From the NCBI GenBank assembly GCA_047936785.1, contig CP176394.1: 64,000 bases of DNA. One strand, written 5' to 3'. The notes beneath the pieces are model-generated. The model did no database searches and was not told the origin of the DNA. It saw only the letters and a program-made list of their open reading frames with translations. A program made the translations under genes and the position numbers. Below, one piece after another: positions 13,901-22,665 of this stretch. How positions within the stretch are numbered: position 1 is the stretch's first letter; the number at the start of each line of letters is the position of its first letter. The stretch comes from Acidaminobacterium chupaoyuni. Its GTDB lineage: Bacteria; Bacillota; Clostridia; Oscillospirales; Butyricicoccaceae.

Positions 13901-16043
13901 CGTCACCCACGCTGGGGGCAACAGCATTCAGCGTAACAGAATCGGTGGTTTTGCTTTTTTCCACAGGCGCTGCAATGGTGCGGCTGGCTTTTGTAATATG
14001 GTAGCTTACGCCGGCGGTCTGCCCGCCCGCCGTGATTTGTGCGGTAACGGTCTGGCCGGCCTCATAGACTCCCTGATAGGAAATCGCGGGCAGACTGCCG
14101 AAATAATTCACCCAGTTCCCTGCGTCGGTCACGCTGGCGGTCTCATATTCTTTTGCGTTCTTGCCCGCGCCATATTCCGCATCACCGGCAGAGATCTTCA
14201 CTTGAGCTTTGTGGCCGCTGTTAGTGGCGCAGGCGGCGGTGATGGTGTCTCCCGTGTTATTCAGCGTGTATCTCCAATCATGGCCGGTGTCGGAAACGGT
14301 GAAAGTGACAGGGATCTCCTGGAAGGTCTCAAACATGCCATTCTTACTCCAGCGGGCCAAAATGGTCGCAGTGTAAGTGCCGGGACTCAGGCCGGCCTTC
14401 GGTTTAAAGCTCCAGGTGTCTCCCATATTATAACTCCCGCCGACAGAGACTGTACCGTCAGAATAGGTAGAGTTGCCTGAGAAACTCTTTTCAAACGAGT
14501 CTTTATTCGTGCCCGTAAGCCACAGCCCCACTACATAGGTTTGTTTGTCCATTGCCGAAATTTTCACGGTCTGTGAGAGTGAGGTGGTATAACCGGTACA
14601 GGCGGTGAAGGATAGACTTTGCTTATCCACTGCCAGATGGGCCTCCCGCTTTACGCTGGATGCCGTGATTTCCACATTTCCCGTGACGGATGACAGCATC
14701 AATCTGCCGTAATTGCCATAATTGTAATATTTATATTCGGTTCCCGCGGTCAATGTCCGGCCGCCCATGGCAACGGTAATGGAACTGGGGGCTTGATTGT
14801 TCTCTTTATCCGTCACATCCAGGTTGATATCCAGCGCGGTTCCCGCGGTCACGGAGGTGGAGCCGTCATAGGTGAGGCCGGTGAGCGTGCTGGTGACGGT
14901 ATAAGCGGTGAAGCCGGGGTCCACGGCCACAAGCGGGCTGGAATAATCGGTCTTTTGCGCGCCGTTGCACTGCTCGTTAAAGAAATAAAGGGTGAGACCG
15001 TCGGCCATATTGATGCCGGATAGATCAAGGGTGGCAGAACCTGCGGCGGCATCGGCCTGCTTCAATCTGCCATAATAGAGCATATTGTTGCCGCTGTCCA
15101 CCAACGCTGCGGAAATATACTCGTTGGTTCCGGTTTTCGCGCCGGAATAGTTCACCGTAAGTGCCATGCCGTTGAGGCTTTTGCTTGTAACCTGGAAACT
15201 GCGGCTGCTGTCCTTTATGGTGAACTTCCATTCAGCGTTCTCTGCCGTAGCCCCTACCTGAGAAAAAGAACCCAGGGCAGAATTTGTTTTTGTGTCGCCG
15301 GTGTAAGTGGTGTTGTTGGTAAACAAGATATTTTCGGCCGGAATGTTCGCAGCGGGCCGAAGCAGCAGCTTCCCCATCATCCCCTCTATCGGTTTCTTGG
15401 CGGTTGCGCCATATACAGCCATCCCGCTATTCTCATTCGCTTCATACTTTGAGCGAAGCCAAATTTCAGAGGTATTCGGCGAGCGAAAAGTTTCTATAGG
15501 AAAGTAGGAACTGCTCATGATCTCCTCTGCGGAAAGGGAGAACAGCTTCTCGCCACTGATATATTGGCCGGCAGGCCAGCTGGCGGAATAGGCGGCATCG
15601 GTTTTGGAGGTAGACAGGATGGCTGCTTTCTCTGCCTGGCTGAAATACCGATTCGCCAGATTCACATAGGCCGTGTCAGTCAGCGATTTATAATCGCCAT
15701 AAGAATTCAAATTAACCATCTCAAGCATCTCACTGGGGATATACACGGTCATGAACACACCGGGCGCGCCAGTATTGGTGCTGGTGCCATCGAGCGTCAT
15801 CCACTTGATGGGGGTGTCATCCTCATAATTTCCAAAATAAGCAAAATTCTTTTTGAAAGTTGCGGGAGCCAAGAGACCGCTGGTCCCCATCTGGATCGCT
15901 TTGCCGTTGCTGGTGTTTGTGGCGGCCGTCATGCTCGCGGCGGATGCGGCCGCATCGGTTCCTTCCGCGGCAACGGCCGCTGTGGGCAGCATCCCCATGC
16001 ACAGGCACAGGGCCATCAGCAAACTTACTATTCTTCTTTTCAT
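10962..16043 (-). CDS. giant SLH-domain surface protein with MBG-like repeats
   Basis: 1693 residues, exported and probably held to the cell wall by three C-terminal SLH domains (about 1515-1693: FEDVPAQNWAADAV, FDDVGNGQWFSEAV, FSDADKIDGYAMNAM). The signal peptide is MKRRIVSLLMALCLCMGMLPTA. Residues about 65-240 resemble the DUF6273 lectin-like fold (YFGNYEDDTPIKWMTLD, WLRSKYEANENSGMAVYG). Then come two paralogous 100-residue modules (HDWRYTLNNTGDTITAACA and HSWTYSASGATLTATCAGD), MBG/YDG-type Ig-like domains (about 960-1030 and 1225-1305), and a Thr/Val-rich stalk. The start at 16043 is set by GGAGG 7 nt upstream. It has no operon partners. A role in adhesion or surface display is inference. 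Confidence 0.88.
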   Translation of the reverse strand: MKRRIVSLLMALCLCMGMLPTAAVAAEGTDAAASAASMTAATNTSNGKAIQMGTSGLLAPATFKKNFAYFGNYEDDTPIKWMTLDGTSTNTGAPGVFMTVYIPSEMLEMVNLNSYGDYKSLTDTAYVNLANRYFSQAEKAAILSTSKTDAAYSASWPAGQYISGEKLFSLSAEEIMSSSYFPIETFRSPNTSEIWLRSKYEANENSGMAVYGATAKKPIEGMMGKLLLRPAANIPAENILFTNNTTYTGDTKTNSALGSFSQVGATAENAEWKFTIKDSSRSFQVTSKSLNGMALTVNYSGAKTGTNEYISAALVDSGNNMLYYGRLKQADAAAGSATLDLSGINMADGLTLYFFNEQCNGAQKTDYSSPLVAVDPGFTAYTVTSTLTGLTYDGSTSVTAGTALDINLDVTDKENNQAPSSITVAMGGRTLTAGTEYKYYNYGNYGRLMLSSVTGNVEITASSVKREAHLAVDKQSLSFTACTGYTTSLSQTVKISAMDKQTYVVGLWLTGTNKDSFEKSFSGNSTYSDGTVSVGGSYNMGDTWSFKPKAGLSPGTYTATILARWSKNGMFETFQEIPVTFTVSDTGHDWRYTLNNTGDTITAACATNSGHKAQVKISAGDAEYGAGKNAKEYETASVTDAGNWVNYFGSLPAISYQGVYEAGQTVTAQITAGGQTAGVSYHITKASRTIAAPVEKSKTTDSVTLNAVAPSVGDGTVEYACSATNNAPADGWQTGTTFTGLTLGTTYYFFARVTGSTSYADATGSGAAITTLTHTHSWTYSASGATLTATCAGDSSHTASLTLSAANAVCTGGEQKTATLGDTSAWAQYGLPVPEIQYSGDTTNVTTDGVTAGITAGGQTAGVNYRITPADLTADGTKNISEEYGKKLSQIAIPADLKAKLGIGEINGTWEWVYTAGLTADTVLDAGTNAIALTARFTPAANTGNYNALTEKIQITIRKKQLNLSGVKWNIGGSPFTYDGKIKGVSLSGTMPAGVTVIKAGDTAVNAGNYTASAAFALADGYDEANYEITGAANPLTADWRINKAALALSGSATLVKNLQNSTATLDLTKISGYPAAPGGVPAFAVFGKTENGLTGAMVDAGGLLTLVSNADSGDTADTVTIRVTGMGNYEDSTIAVTVSYIDKTPVTITGVSARNSIYNGQSQQGYSGKPASDYKGEYEISYNTPDGKAPTNAGSYTVTFKVPDSDPQYAGGTVLNFTIAKAAVTIKAEDKSAYAGDARPALTYTVAGLADGENLKTAPTLFCDANMSKTGIYAITADGAEAPQGGNYDSKITYMAGKLTVNIRPSSEGPAIKPNPLPVTTEDVEKNGQTGTATTAKPESTTRGDMATADILSGVGQELVKQAEKNDSDTVVIAPEIKGNVAKTEVSIPSEIVSDLGSKTDADLVIETPVAAVTIPNGELKNLAAAGGKVTITAENKGGSITLAITSGGENVAAVAGGVTLTVPYENGKPGTVAVLIRENGTREVIRKSVANGDEPVVTIPLKGSAALEIIDNGKTFEDVPAQNWAADAVTFVSGHELFTGTGANTFSPDASMTRGMLAKVLHNLENNPDHAFSSKFDDVGNGQWFSEAVSWAAEKGIVSGYSNGSFGADDSISREQLAVMLYRYAGSPAASAGELNFSDADKIDGYAMNAMRWAVENGIISGKGNSILDPKGQATRAQVAAMLMRYLKAQK

Positions 16044-16819
16044 TCTTGTTCCTCCGATTAGAATCATTTCAGCTTCTCGGCCGCGGTCTTGCTCTCGCTT
16101 TGCCGGCTGATATCCGATTTGTTCAATCGTTTATTTTTAAAAATTATAACAGGAAAATATCTTTCCTGTCATCCACCCAAAGTATGAGAGGGCAAACAGT
16201 TTCCCTGTATATTTTTCCACAATCCCCCCTTTTATCGGGCAATGCCTGGGCAGATGCAATGAGCGCAAATCCACGCATTCTCCCCCTTTGCCGTGTTAAA
16301 AGCCGATGGCATGAGCATAATCTGTTCTCTCTTGAATTTGTGTGCGGCAACCGGCAAATCACTGTTGCCCCCAAGGCCGATTGGGAATGTATGATCGTTC
16401 GTGAAAGGAAAACCGGCCGCTTTTATGCAGCATATACTTCCCTCCCGCGCCCGAAGAATCAATCCGCCTCCCAACCGTTTTCTCCTCCGCCATAAAAAAC
16501 ACACAGGCCCTCTCATTATGGGAGGGCCTGTGTTCTCTAAAAGTGCCAATGGCCGCGTCTGCCGCCATCCAAACATGAGAACCGAACCAGAATCTGCTGT
16601 ATCTTACCGCGATCGCTGCGATCGGCAACAGGCGAATCGTCCTTTGATTGCCGTGCTCAAAAGCAATCAGAGCCTCTGTTCGCCGGGAATCTTTTACAGC
16701 CGAGTGAACATCTGTTTGTGTCTCAGGTCTTGCACATGCGATAAAGCGTTGTTTTCCGCCGCCCCGCCGGCGCTGATAGAATGGTGCCCGGCGGAAACGG
16801 GGTTTCGAATGCTGTTTGT
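16044..16819. other. intergenic region, no supported gene
   Basis: About 775 bp between the SLH gene start and the end of the reductase cluster. The ORFs here have no recognisable features or good ribosome-binding sites. It contains the cluster terminator at about 16494-16533 and presumably the SLH promoter, which I could not place with confidence. Confidence 0.6.
16494..16533 (-). terminator. terminator for the reductase component B cluster
   Basis: ACACAGGCCCTC and GAGGGCCTGTGT form a perfect 12-bp stem with a 9-nt loop. On the minus strand it is followed by a run of T. It lies about 290 bp beyond the last gene. Confidence 0.75.
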
Positions 16820-17926
16820 TTATTGTTTTGCGGCGTTCTTCGCGCCCATGCGGGTGCGGATGTCGTAAACCACCATGAACGCCACCAGCGCAAAGCCAAG
16901 GTAGCCGTTGATTCCGTAAAGGATGTTTACCAACCCTTTATAAGGCAGGAAGCAAGCCACGATGCAGCCCGCGATGCCCCCCACGATGGTGAACAGCTTA
17001 TAACGCTTGGTGCCTTCCTTGGCGACCCGGCCCACACCGGTCCACAGCAAAGGAACCGCCGTGGTATAAATGCCGCAAAAAATAATAATTGCCAAAATCT
17101 GCGCCAGCATCGGATGGATGGCGCCCGCCAAAATCAGCGCAGGGATATCCGAATCGGCCGTCTGGGGAATATGGGCGATCAACGCGATGCAGCATAGCGC
17201 CGCCGCGCCGAAGATAAACAGCGTGGAAAGCAGCATTCCGGAATTGACCTCTTTCAGCTTGTTTTTTGCGCCGATCTCCGAAAGGAACGAGGCAAACCAC
17301 AAAATCACAAAGCCGCCATAAGAAGCGCCGGAAGCGATGGGGTTGTTGCCGCCCACCTGCGTCAGCTGATAAACACCGCTGTCGATATCCTTGATGTTCT
17401 GGCCGAAATGGCTGAACCCGGAAATCGCCGTGATGCTTGAAACCACGAGGATGATCACAATAATGATAGGGCCCAGCTTGCTCAGCGCGTTCAAGATCCC
17501 ATCCAGGCCGAATACCGCCGTAACGATGACGGCCGCCGTTAAAACCACCGCGCCAACGCCATTGGGCAGGCCCCACTGCTGCGTTGCCGTGGAATTCGCC
17601 CCGCCGCACATCACGATGAAACACATATAGCAGAAAAACGCAGAAAAGAAATCATAAAAAGTGCCGATATACTTGCCGCAGTAATGCAGATAGATATCGC
17701 CGCCGCGGGCAAGCTGAAGCCGATTGCCATTGGTTGCAAAAGAAAGGTTCGTATACACATAGATCAACGCAGCCACCGCAATGACCACCATGAAAAGCGA
17801 TCCGTATGAAACCTCATACTGCATCACTTCCTGCATCGTGGCAAAACCGGCGCCGATGTAAAAGGCAATGCATGCGCCGCAGAAACCGATCACCGCGCCG
17901 ATGCTGCTCTTATTATTTTTCTTCAT
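16820..17926 (-). CDS. YkvI-like membrane transporter
   Basis: 368 residues with about ten hydrophobic segments, beginning MKKNNKSSIGAVIGFCGACIAFYIGAGFATMQEVMQYE. The early GAGFATMQE motif and overall pattern fit the YkvI family of APC-type membrane proteins. It is the last gene of the minus-strand reductase cluster, 120 bp after the GrdB-type gene. The context suggests uptake of the amine substrate (glycine, sarcosine, betaine or a relative); that is inference, and I see no substrate-specific motif. A clear GGAG precedes the ATG. Confidence 0.75.
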   Translation of the reverse strand: MKKNNKSSIGAVIGFCGACIAFYIGAGFATMQEVMQYEVSYGSLFMVVIAVAALIYVYTNLSFATNGNRLQLARGGDIYLHYCGKYIGTFYDFFSAFFCYMCFIVMCGGANSTATQQWGLPNGVGAVVLTAAVIVTAVFGLDGILNALSKLGPIIIVIILVVSSITAISGFSHFGQNIKDIDSGVYQLTQVGGNNPIASGASYGGFVILWFASFLSEIGAKNKLKEVNSGMLLSTLFIFGAAALCCIALIAHIPQTADSDIPALILAGAIHPMLAQILAIIIFCGIYTTAVPLLWTGVGRVAKEGTKRYKLFTIVGGIAGCIVACFLPYKGLVNILYGINGYLGFALVAFMVVYDIRTRMGAKNAAKQ

Positions 17927-18046
17927 GCTGTTCTCCTATTCTTCACTGGAAAGGATGGCGTAGAGGAAAAAAGTGGGGCGGGCCGGCGTTCAGACGATCT
18001 GCCTGCGCCGGCCCTGCTGATGGGGTGCTCAGAAACTGCTCACCTG

Positions 18047-19363
18047 TTAAAAATCTTCTTCAAAAACGGTTTGCTCTTCCACAGGAACGGTGAGCGCTTT
18101 CAGCGCTCTTCTCACCAGTCTTTCGCGAATCGCATAACTCTTTTCTTCGCTCTCGTGCGCATCGCCCAGGGGATAGGGGATGCCAACGGCCGGAACGATT
18201 CTGTTCGCGCCGATCGTCAGAGAAATGGGAACGACTGTGCAGATATGTGTGACGGGGATCCCGGCACGGTCGATTTCTTTTACCATAGATGCACCGCATC
18301 TTGTGCAGGTGCCTCACGTGCTGACAAGCAGAACGGCATCCACGCCATCTTGCTTGAGCATGGGGATATATTCTTCCGCAAAGCGCTTAGCGCTGTTCGT
18401 TGCGGTGCCTGTGCCCGTGGTGGTGATGAAATAGTTGGTCAATTCACCGATCACGCCCTGTTTTTCCAGGTTTCTCAAAGCATCCACCGGAATGCAGAGA
18501 TCAGGGTCTTCTGTGATGAAGGCGCGGTCATAACCGCCGTGAACCGTCATAAAATCTTTCTTGTCGGCGTGATCCATCCCCTCGATGGAGTATTTGCCCC
18601 ATTTTGTGGCGGAAGACGATTCGATGTGATCGGGGTTTCCCTGAGGCACGATGCCGCCGGAAGTGATCAGCGCGATCTTTGCGTGCGCCAGATCTTTCAG
18701 GGCGGGGGCGGGGGCCACATGATCCACCACCGGCATGGGATAATCGGTATAAACTTCTTCGCCTTTGATCTTTTTGACGATCAGCTCGACGGCGCGTTCC
18801 GAACCGCGGCGGTCGTTAAAATAGTTTACGCGGATCCCGCGTTCCAGATAACCTTCCTGCGCGGGGCTCAAAATTTCTTTGCCCTCGATCTGCTTTTTCA
18901 GCAGCGATGCCATCATCGGCACCACGCGGCGCATATCCACCGAAGAATTCTTCGTCCGGATCACGAATACATCCTTTTTGAACATATCCGCGCCGGGGTT
19001 TTCTTCAAACATGCCGGTCACCACGGGGATATGCAGTTCCTCCTGCACAGCCTTTGCGATGGTGCCGCAGGCAACGCCATAACGGCCGGCGTTGAAAGCG
19101 GGGCCGGCGATAAAGCCGTCGGGCTGAAAGCTTCCGATCATCTCCAGCAGCTGGGGCACCACGCCTTTTTCAAGGTTGGAACCGAAATAGTTGTCGCCGC
19201 AGATCACCGTTGCAACAATTTCATATCCTTCGCCCAAAGCGCTTTGCAGCGCGCTGCCCGAACCGACAACACCGGGGCGAACTTCCGGGATGATATCAGC
19301 CTTTTCTTCGCCGCCGATGCCGGCAAAGAACTGGTTGACATAGTGAATAATCTTTTTTGACAT
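18047..19363 (-). CDS. glycine/sarcosine/betaine reductase component B, selenoprotein subunit (GrdB/F/H type)
   Basis: 438 residues including selenocysteine 350, encoded by TGA at 18314-18316. Conventional ORF calling would stop there, but the frame continues as U-GTCTRCGASMVKEI and ends at TAA near 18047, giving the normal family length. U-x-x-C is the redox motif that attacks the substrate C-N bond and leaves a selenoether for component A. The N-terminus (MSKKIIHYVNQFFAGIGGEEKA) and GDNYF, NAGRYGVACG and TGMFEENPGADMF are typical family signatures. A hairpin directly after the UGA could act as SECIS. It is 18 nt after the GrdE-type gene, with AAGGAGG before the ATG. Glycine, sarcosine and betaine forms cannot be told apart by eye. 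Confidence 0.92.
18291..18316 (-). promoter_or_regulatory. selenocysteine UGA with candidate SECIS hairpin
   Basis: After the UGA, minus-strand GCACC-T-GCA and TGC-GGTGC form an 8-bp stem with one bulge and a CAAGA loop. The loop begins about 11 nt after the UGA. This is a little closer than typical bacterial SECIS loops, so it is a candidate only. Confidence 0.5.
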
Positions 19364-19381
19364 TTCTGCGTTCCTCCTTTA

Positions 19382-20668
19382 TCAATATCCACGGGCGCAC
19401 AGCTTGTTAAAGCCGTTTGCAATGGTGGAGGCGATGATGATCTGGATCTCGGCGTCGAATCCGCCGTCTTCCTGTTTGCATCCGACCCAGCCGCCGATCT
19501 GCATCTCAACATATTCCTGTGTGCCGATGACATGATCCATGGCTGGGAAATGAATGACGATATTGCCGTTGCCGCAGGAAATCATGGTATCGGCTTCATC
19601 GCAGATATCCGCAAGGGAATAAGATTTGCCGTCGCGGCCGGGGAATTCATCCGTGATGATGACCACTTTTGTGCCGCGCTGCGTCACTTTTTTACAGTTC
19701 ATCATCAAATCGGTGTCGGGGTTGCCATAGCCTTCTTCCGTCAGCAGCGCGCCTTCCAGGCCGATATATTCGCAAAGCTTCGCCGTCATATCCGAATGGC
19801 GTTCTTTATCCATCAAAAACACATTTTCGTTGGTGAGGATCACGCCCATGAAGTTCAGCGTTTTGCCATGCTGTTTGAAAAGGTCTTCGATCACGGGGTT
19901 ATGCTCGTGGTGATAGGTGGTCACCTTGTCGCAGGGGGCCACGCAGTTGCCCGAAACGATGGCGCCGTCGAAGATCTCGGTGGGATACATCAGCGTGGGC
20001 ACGATCTGCTTGGCATCTACGCCGTAATAATAAGTATCATGCAGCAGGCCCTGAGATTGCAGCATATGGATATAGCCCACGCGCGGCAGATCGGGATATT
20101 GTGCCACCTGCTCCAGCAGCGGTTTGGTTTCGTAGGTCAGTGTTTCATCGGGGGTCTGGTTCGCCAGTGTCTGCGCCAGATATTTTGCGGCGGTCAGGCC
20201 CGCCATGCGGCCGGCGCTTTCATAAACATGCGTTTCCAGCCCTTCTTTGGGTTCGATGACCACACAGACATTCTGTGTTTGAGAAAACGGGCAATATTCG
20301 GCAGCGGGGCCGGACATATCGATAACGCCTTCCTGAAAACCGACGATGCGCCCAACGGTGACGACGCAGGCGCCATCCATACAGTAAGTAACGCCTTCGC
20401 CCACCTGTGTCACTTTCCCCATCACGCCCGGGAAGACACAGCCGGGTCCTTTCACCTTCAGACGCGGCTCAATGACATCCTTTACCGGTGTGATTCGAAC
20501 CGATTCGCCCGGTCTTGCCAGCTCGATATGACAATCTGCCAAACGGTCATCCTTCAAGATCACCGCCGCCATTTCCTCCGCATTGACATACAGCACACCG
20601 TGATCGATTTTTGTGGTGTCGCCAAACCGCACATCATGGATATGGATTTTCCCTAATTCCAGTTTCAT
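19382..20668 (-). CDS. glycine/sarcosine/betaine reductase component B proprotein (GrdE/G/I type)
   Basis: 428 residues, cleaved after translation into two subunits with a pyruvoyl group that forms a Schiff base with the substrate amine. The cleavage-site cysteine is residue 242 in IVSGNCVAPCDKVTTYHHEHN, the position expected for the GrdE family. Other family features are RITPVKDVIEPRLKVKGPG, CVFPGVMGKV and the end GGFDAEIQIIIASTIANGFNKL. It lies between the GrdX-type gene and the selenoprotein subunit, the known grdX-grdE-grdB order. A GGAGG stands about 12 nt before the ATG, a little far. The shared components GrdA, GrdC and GrdD are not in the window. Confidence 0.92.
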   Translation of the reverse strand: MKLELGKIHIHDVRFGDTTKIDHGVLYVNAEEMAAVILKDDRLADCHIELARPGESVRITPVKDVIEPRLKVKGPGCVFPGVMGKVTQVGEGVTYCMDGACVVTVGRIVGFQEGVIDMSGPAAEYCPFSQTQNVCVVIEPKEGLETHVYESAGRMAGLTAAKYLAQTLANQTPDETLTYETKPLLEQVAQYPDLPRVGYIHMLQSQGLLHDTYYYGVDAKQIVPTLMYPTEIFDGAIVSGNCVAPCDKVTTYHHEHNPVIEDLFKQHGKTLNFMGVILTNENVFLMDKERHSDMTAKLCEYIGLEGALLTEEGYGNPDTDLMMNCKKVTQRGTKVVIITDEFPGRDGKSYSLADICDEADTMISCGNGNIVIHFPAMDHVIGTQEYVEMQIGGWVGCKQEDGGFDAEIQIIIASTIANGFNKLCARGY

Positions 20669-20698
20669 TTGCCAAACGCACCTCCTTGAAATTTTTCC

Positions 20699-21118
20699 TC
20701 AGATATTGCTCAGAATCATTTGATGCATGAGCGAGCTGTTGATTGCCGATTCCACTACCGAAAGATCGATCGTTCGAAAATCCTGCAGCGCGCGCTCCGG
20801 CCAGGTGGGCGGCTTCATGCCTTTTGTGAATTTGTGAACGGCGGCAATGCTTCCCTCGATGAGTTCCACATCGCGCTCAAACGATTCCGCCGCGCTGGAG
20901 CTGGAAATCAGAACCGTTTTATAAGGGCATTGATTCGGCTTGAGATTGCTCGCCTGGGGATGGCTCATCAGGTGCCACCCTTCATAAACAAGGTCGCGCG
21001 TTCTGATTAAAACATCCAGATAACTTTTCCCCTCCAAATATTCAACGCCGATATTGGCATGATCTCCGTAACGCTCCAGCGCCTTGCTGTTGTTCGTCAC
21101 CAGCAGATATTTCTGCAC
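20699..21118 (-). CDS. grdX: GrdX family protein
   Basis: 139 residues with a GTG start (QKYLLVTNNSKALERYG follows). A G-rich ribosome-binding site precedes it. It resembles GrdX: the beta strand and TNN motif at the N-terminus, a central VYEGWHLMSHPQASNLKPNQ stretch and SSSSAAESFERDVELIE. GrdX has no known biochemical role; its genes stand first in glycine/betaine reductase operons, as here, 30 nt before the GrdE-type gene. It probably shares a promoter in the AT-rich 21.13-21.43 kb stretch. Confidence 0.75.
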   Translation of the reverse strand: MQKYLLVTNNSKALERYGDHANIGVEYLEGKSYLDVLIRTRDLVYEGWHLMSHPQASNLKPNQCPYKTVLISSSSAAESFERDVELIEGSIAAVHKFTKGMKPPTWPERALQDFRTIDLSVVESAINSSLMHQMILSNI

Positions 21119-21457
21119 GGCAGCTTCCCCCCCTTCCGGCCTTTCCCGAAAATATCAGACCCCGCTTCCCGCGCAATTATCGAAAAAACCGATTTCGTTG
21201 CCGGGGTGTTATTTACAATATCAATATTAGACAATAATCCGATTTTTGGGTAGCTGAACTTCCGCAACTCGAAAATGAGAACTTTTCACCTATTATTTCT
21301 TTTTTTGAATTGCTTTTTAGTGCATAATATCCAAAAGTTTGGCGTCTCATTGTGGGAAGCTCCAATTTTATTCGCGTTACTCTTTTTAGAACTTGAAAAA
21401 CAGGCACAAGACAAATGAAGCTTTTGCATAGATGGCGTCAAAATTTTGGCAGATAAA
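21119..21457. other. AT-rich intergenic region upstream of grdX
   Basis: Clearly more AT-rich than its neighbours and without a supported gene. It should hold the promoter and any LysR operator for the reductase cluster. I see no glycine riboswitch core and no convincing -35/-10 pair. Confidence 0.5.
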
Positions 21458-21492
21458 AAAACCACCCGCGGCTTTTCGGCTGCGGGCGGGCT
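21455..21492 (-). terminator. terminator of the LysR gene
   Basis: Minus-strand CCGCCCGC pairs with GCGGGTGG (one G-T pair) and is followed by a run of seven T. It lies about 75 bp after the LysR stop codon and insulates grdX from read-through. Confidence 0.75.
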
Positions 21493-21568
21493 TATGAATG
21501 CGCTCTTCAGTTGTTTTGCCGTCATTCCGGCGGCAGGTCGTTCCATGGCGGCGCGGGCGCGTTTTTCG

Positions 21569-22459
21569 TCACTGCTGCAATTCGTTATCCATGGCGCCGA
21601 TGATCTCTTTGCAATAATCGATAAACTTGATCGCGGCGGGGGTCAGGCGGTTTTCCGAAGGCACCGCGATGCCCAGATTGATCGATCGCGGGGGGTCGAA
21701 GGGCAGCAGCTTGATGCGGTTGGTGCGGCCTCTGGTGATAAGGGCGTTGGTGATCAGCACGCCCAGCCCTTCTTCCACCATGCCGATGGCCGAATAATTC
21801 TGCAAGGTGGAAAACTGATATTCGATCTTCACATTTTCTTCTTTTAAAAGGTTCACCACATCAATATCGGAACCATACGCCGGCATGATAAGCTGTTCCT
21901 TCTCAATATCCGCGATTCTCACCGATGACTGCGCCGCCAGCGGATGGTTTAGGGGCACCGCCACTACCATAGGGTCGTTTTTCAGCGGGATCCACTGATG
22001 TTTGCTGGATGGCTGATAGCTGTAAAACCCCATTTCCACCTTCCGCTCGAGCAAATAATTGTCCACTTCCTGCCACACACCCTCCAGCAGCTTGAAACGG
22101 ATGCCCGGATAATCGCGGTGGAAGGCCGCGATCACCTTGGGCAGCCACTGGCTGGCAATGCTGGAATAAGCGCCGATCCCCAGTGTGCCGCAGGCCAGAC
22201 CGCTGATTTCCGATACGGTTTGGCAAAACTGCTCATCCCAGCTGCATTGCGCCCGAATGATGGGCAGCAGACGCTCAGCGTTAGAGGTGGGGATCACGCC
22301 GTTTTTGGTGCGGATCAGCAGAGAAAACCCCACCTCCGCTTCAAAAGCCGCCATCATGTGACTGATGCCGGAGGGGGTGTAATTAAAAGCGGTCGCCGCT
22401 TTGGATAAACTTCCCGAATCAACTGCATATAAAAAGATTTTAGCCTTTGTCAAATCCAT
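21569..22459 (-). CDS. LysR family transcriptional regulator
   Basis: 296 residues with an N-terminal winged helix-turn-helix (MDLTKAKIFLYAVDSGSLSKAATAFNYTPSGISHMMAAFE, residues 1-40) and a periplasmic-binding-like effector domain (about 90-290, GTLGIGAYSSIASQWLPKVIAAF). It is encoded upstream of and in the same direction as the reductase component B genes, separated by a terminator, so it is a likely regulator of that cluster in response to its substrate; this is inference. GGGGGAT lies before the ATG. Confidence 0.85.
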   Translation of the reverse strand: MDLTKAKIFLYAVDSGSLSKAATAFNYTPSGISHMMAAFEAEVGFSLLIRTKNGVIPTSNAERLLPIIRAQCSWDEQFCQTVSEISGLACGTLGIGAYSSIASQWLPKVIAAFHRDYPGIRFKLLEGVWQEVDNYLLERKVEMGFYSYQPSSKHQWIPLKNDPMVVAVPLNHPLAAQSSVRIADIEKEQLIMPAYGSDIDVVNLLKEENVKIEYQFSTLQNYSAIGMVEEGLGVLITNALITRGRTNRIKLLPFDPPRSINLGIAVPSENRLTPAAIKFIDYCKEIIGAMDNELQQ

Positions 22460-22665
22460 TTAACGATCCCCCCTTATCCTTGCGGATCCCCATTTTTATG
22501 ACTGTGCTTTTCCGGTCCTTTGCGGCCTTATCCACAGCGCAAAACGGTATTTTATCCCAGTATATCACAATGATTATTTTTTAACAAGAATTCTGCCGTT
22601 TCATCCGCGCTCGTCCGCTTCTTTTTCTGCGGTGTTCCCGCCAGGCTGCGCCGTTTTCTTTTGCC

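Noticed and set aside
11328..14480. Long plus-strand frames (432 and 538 codons) within the SLH gene
   Set aside because: They are Gly/Ala/His-rich shadows of the surface protein on the other strand, without ribosome-binding sites or domain motifs.
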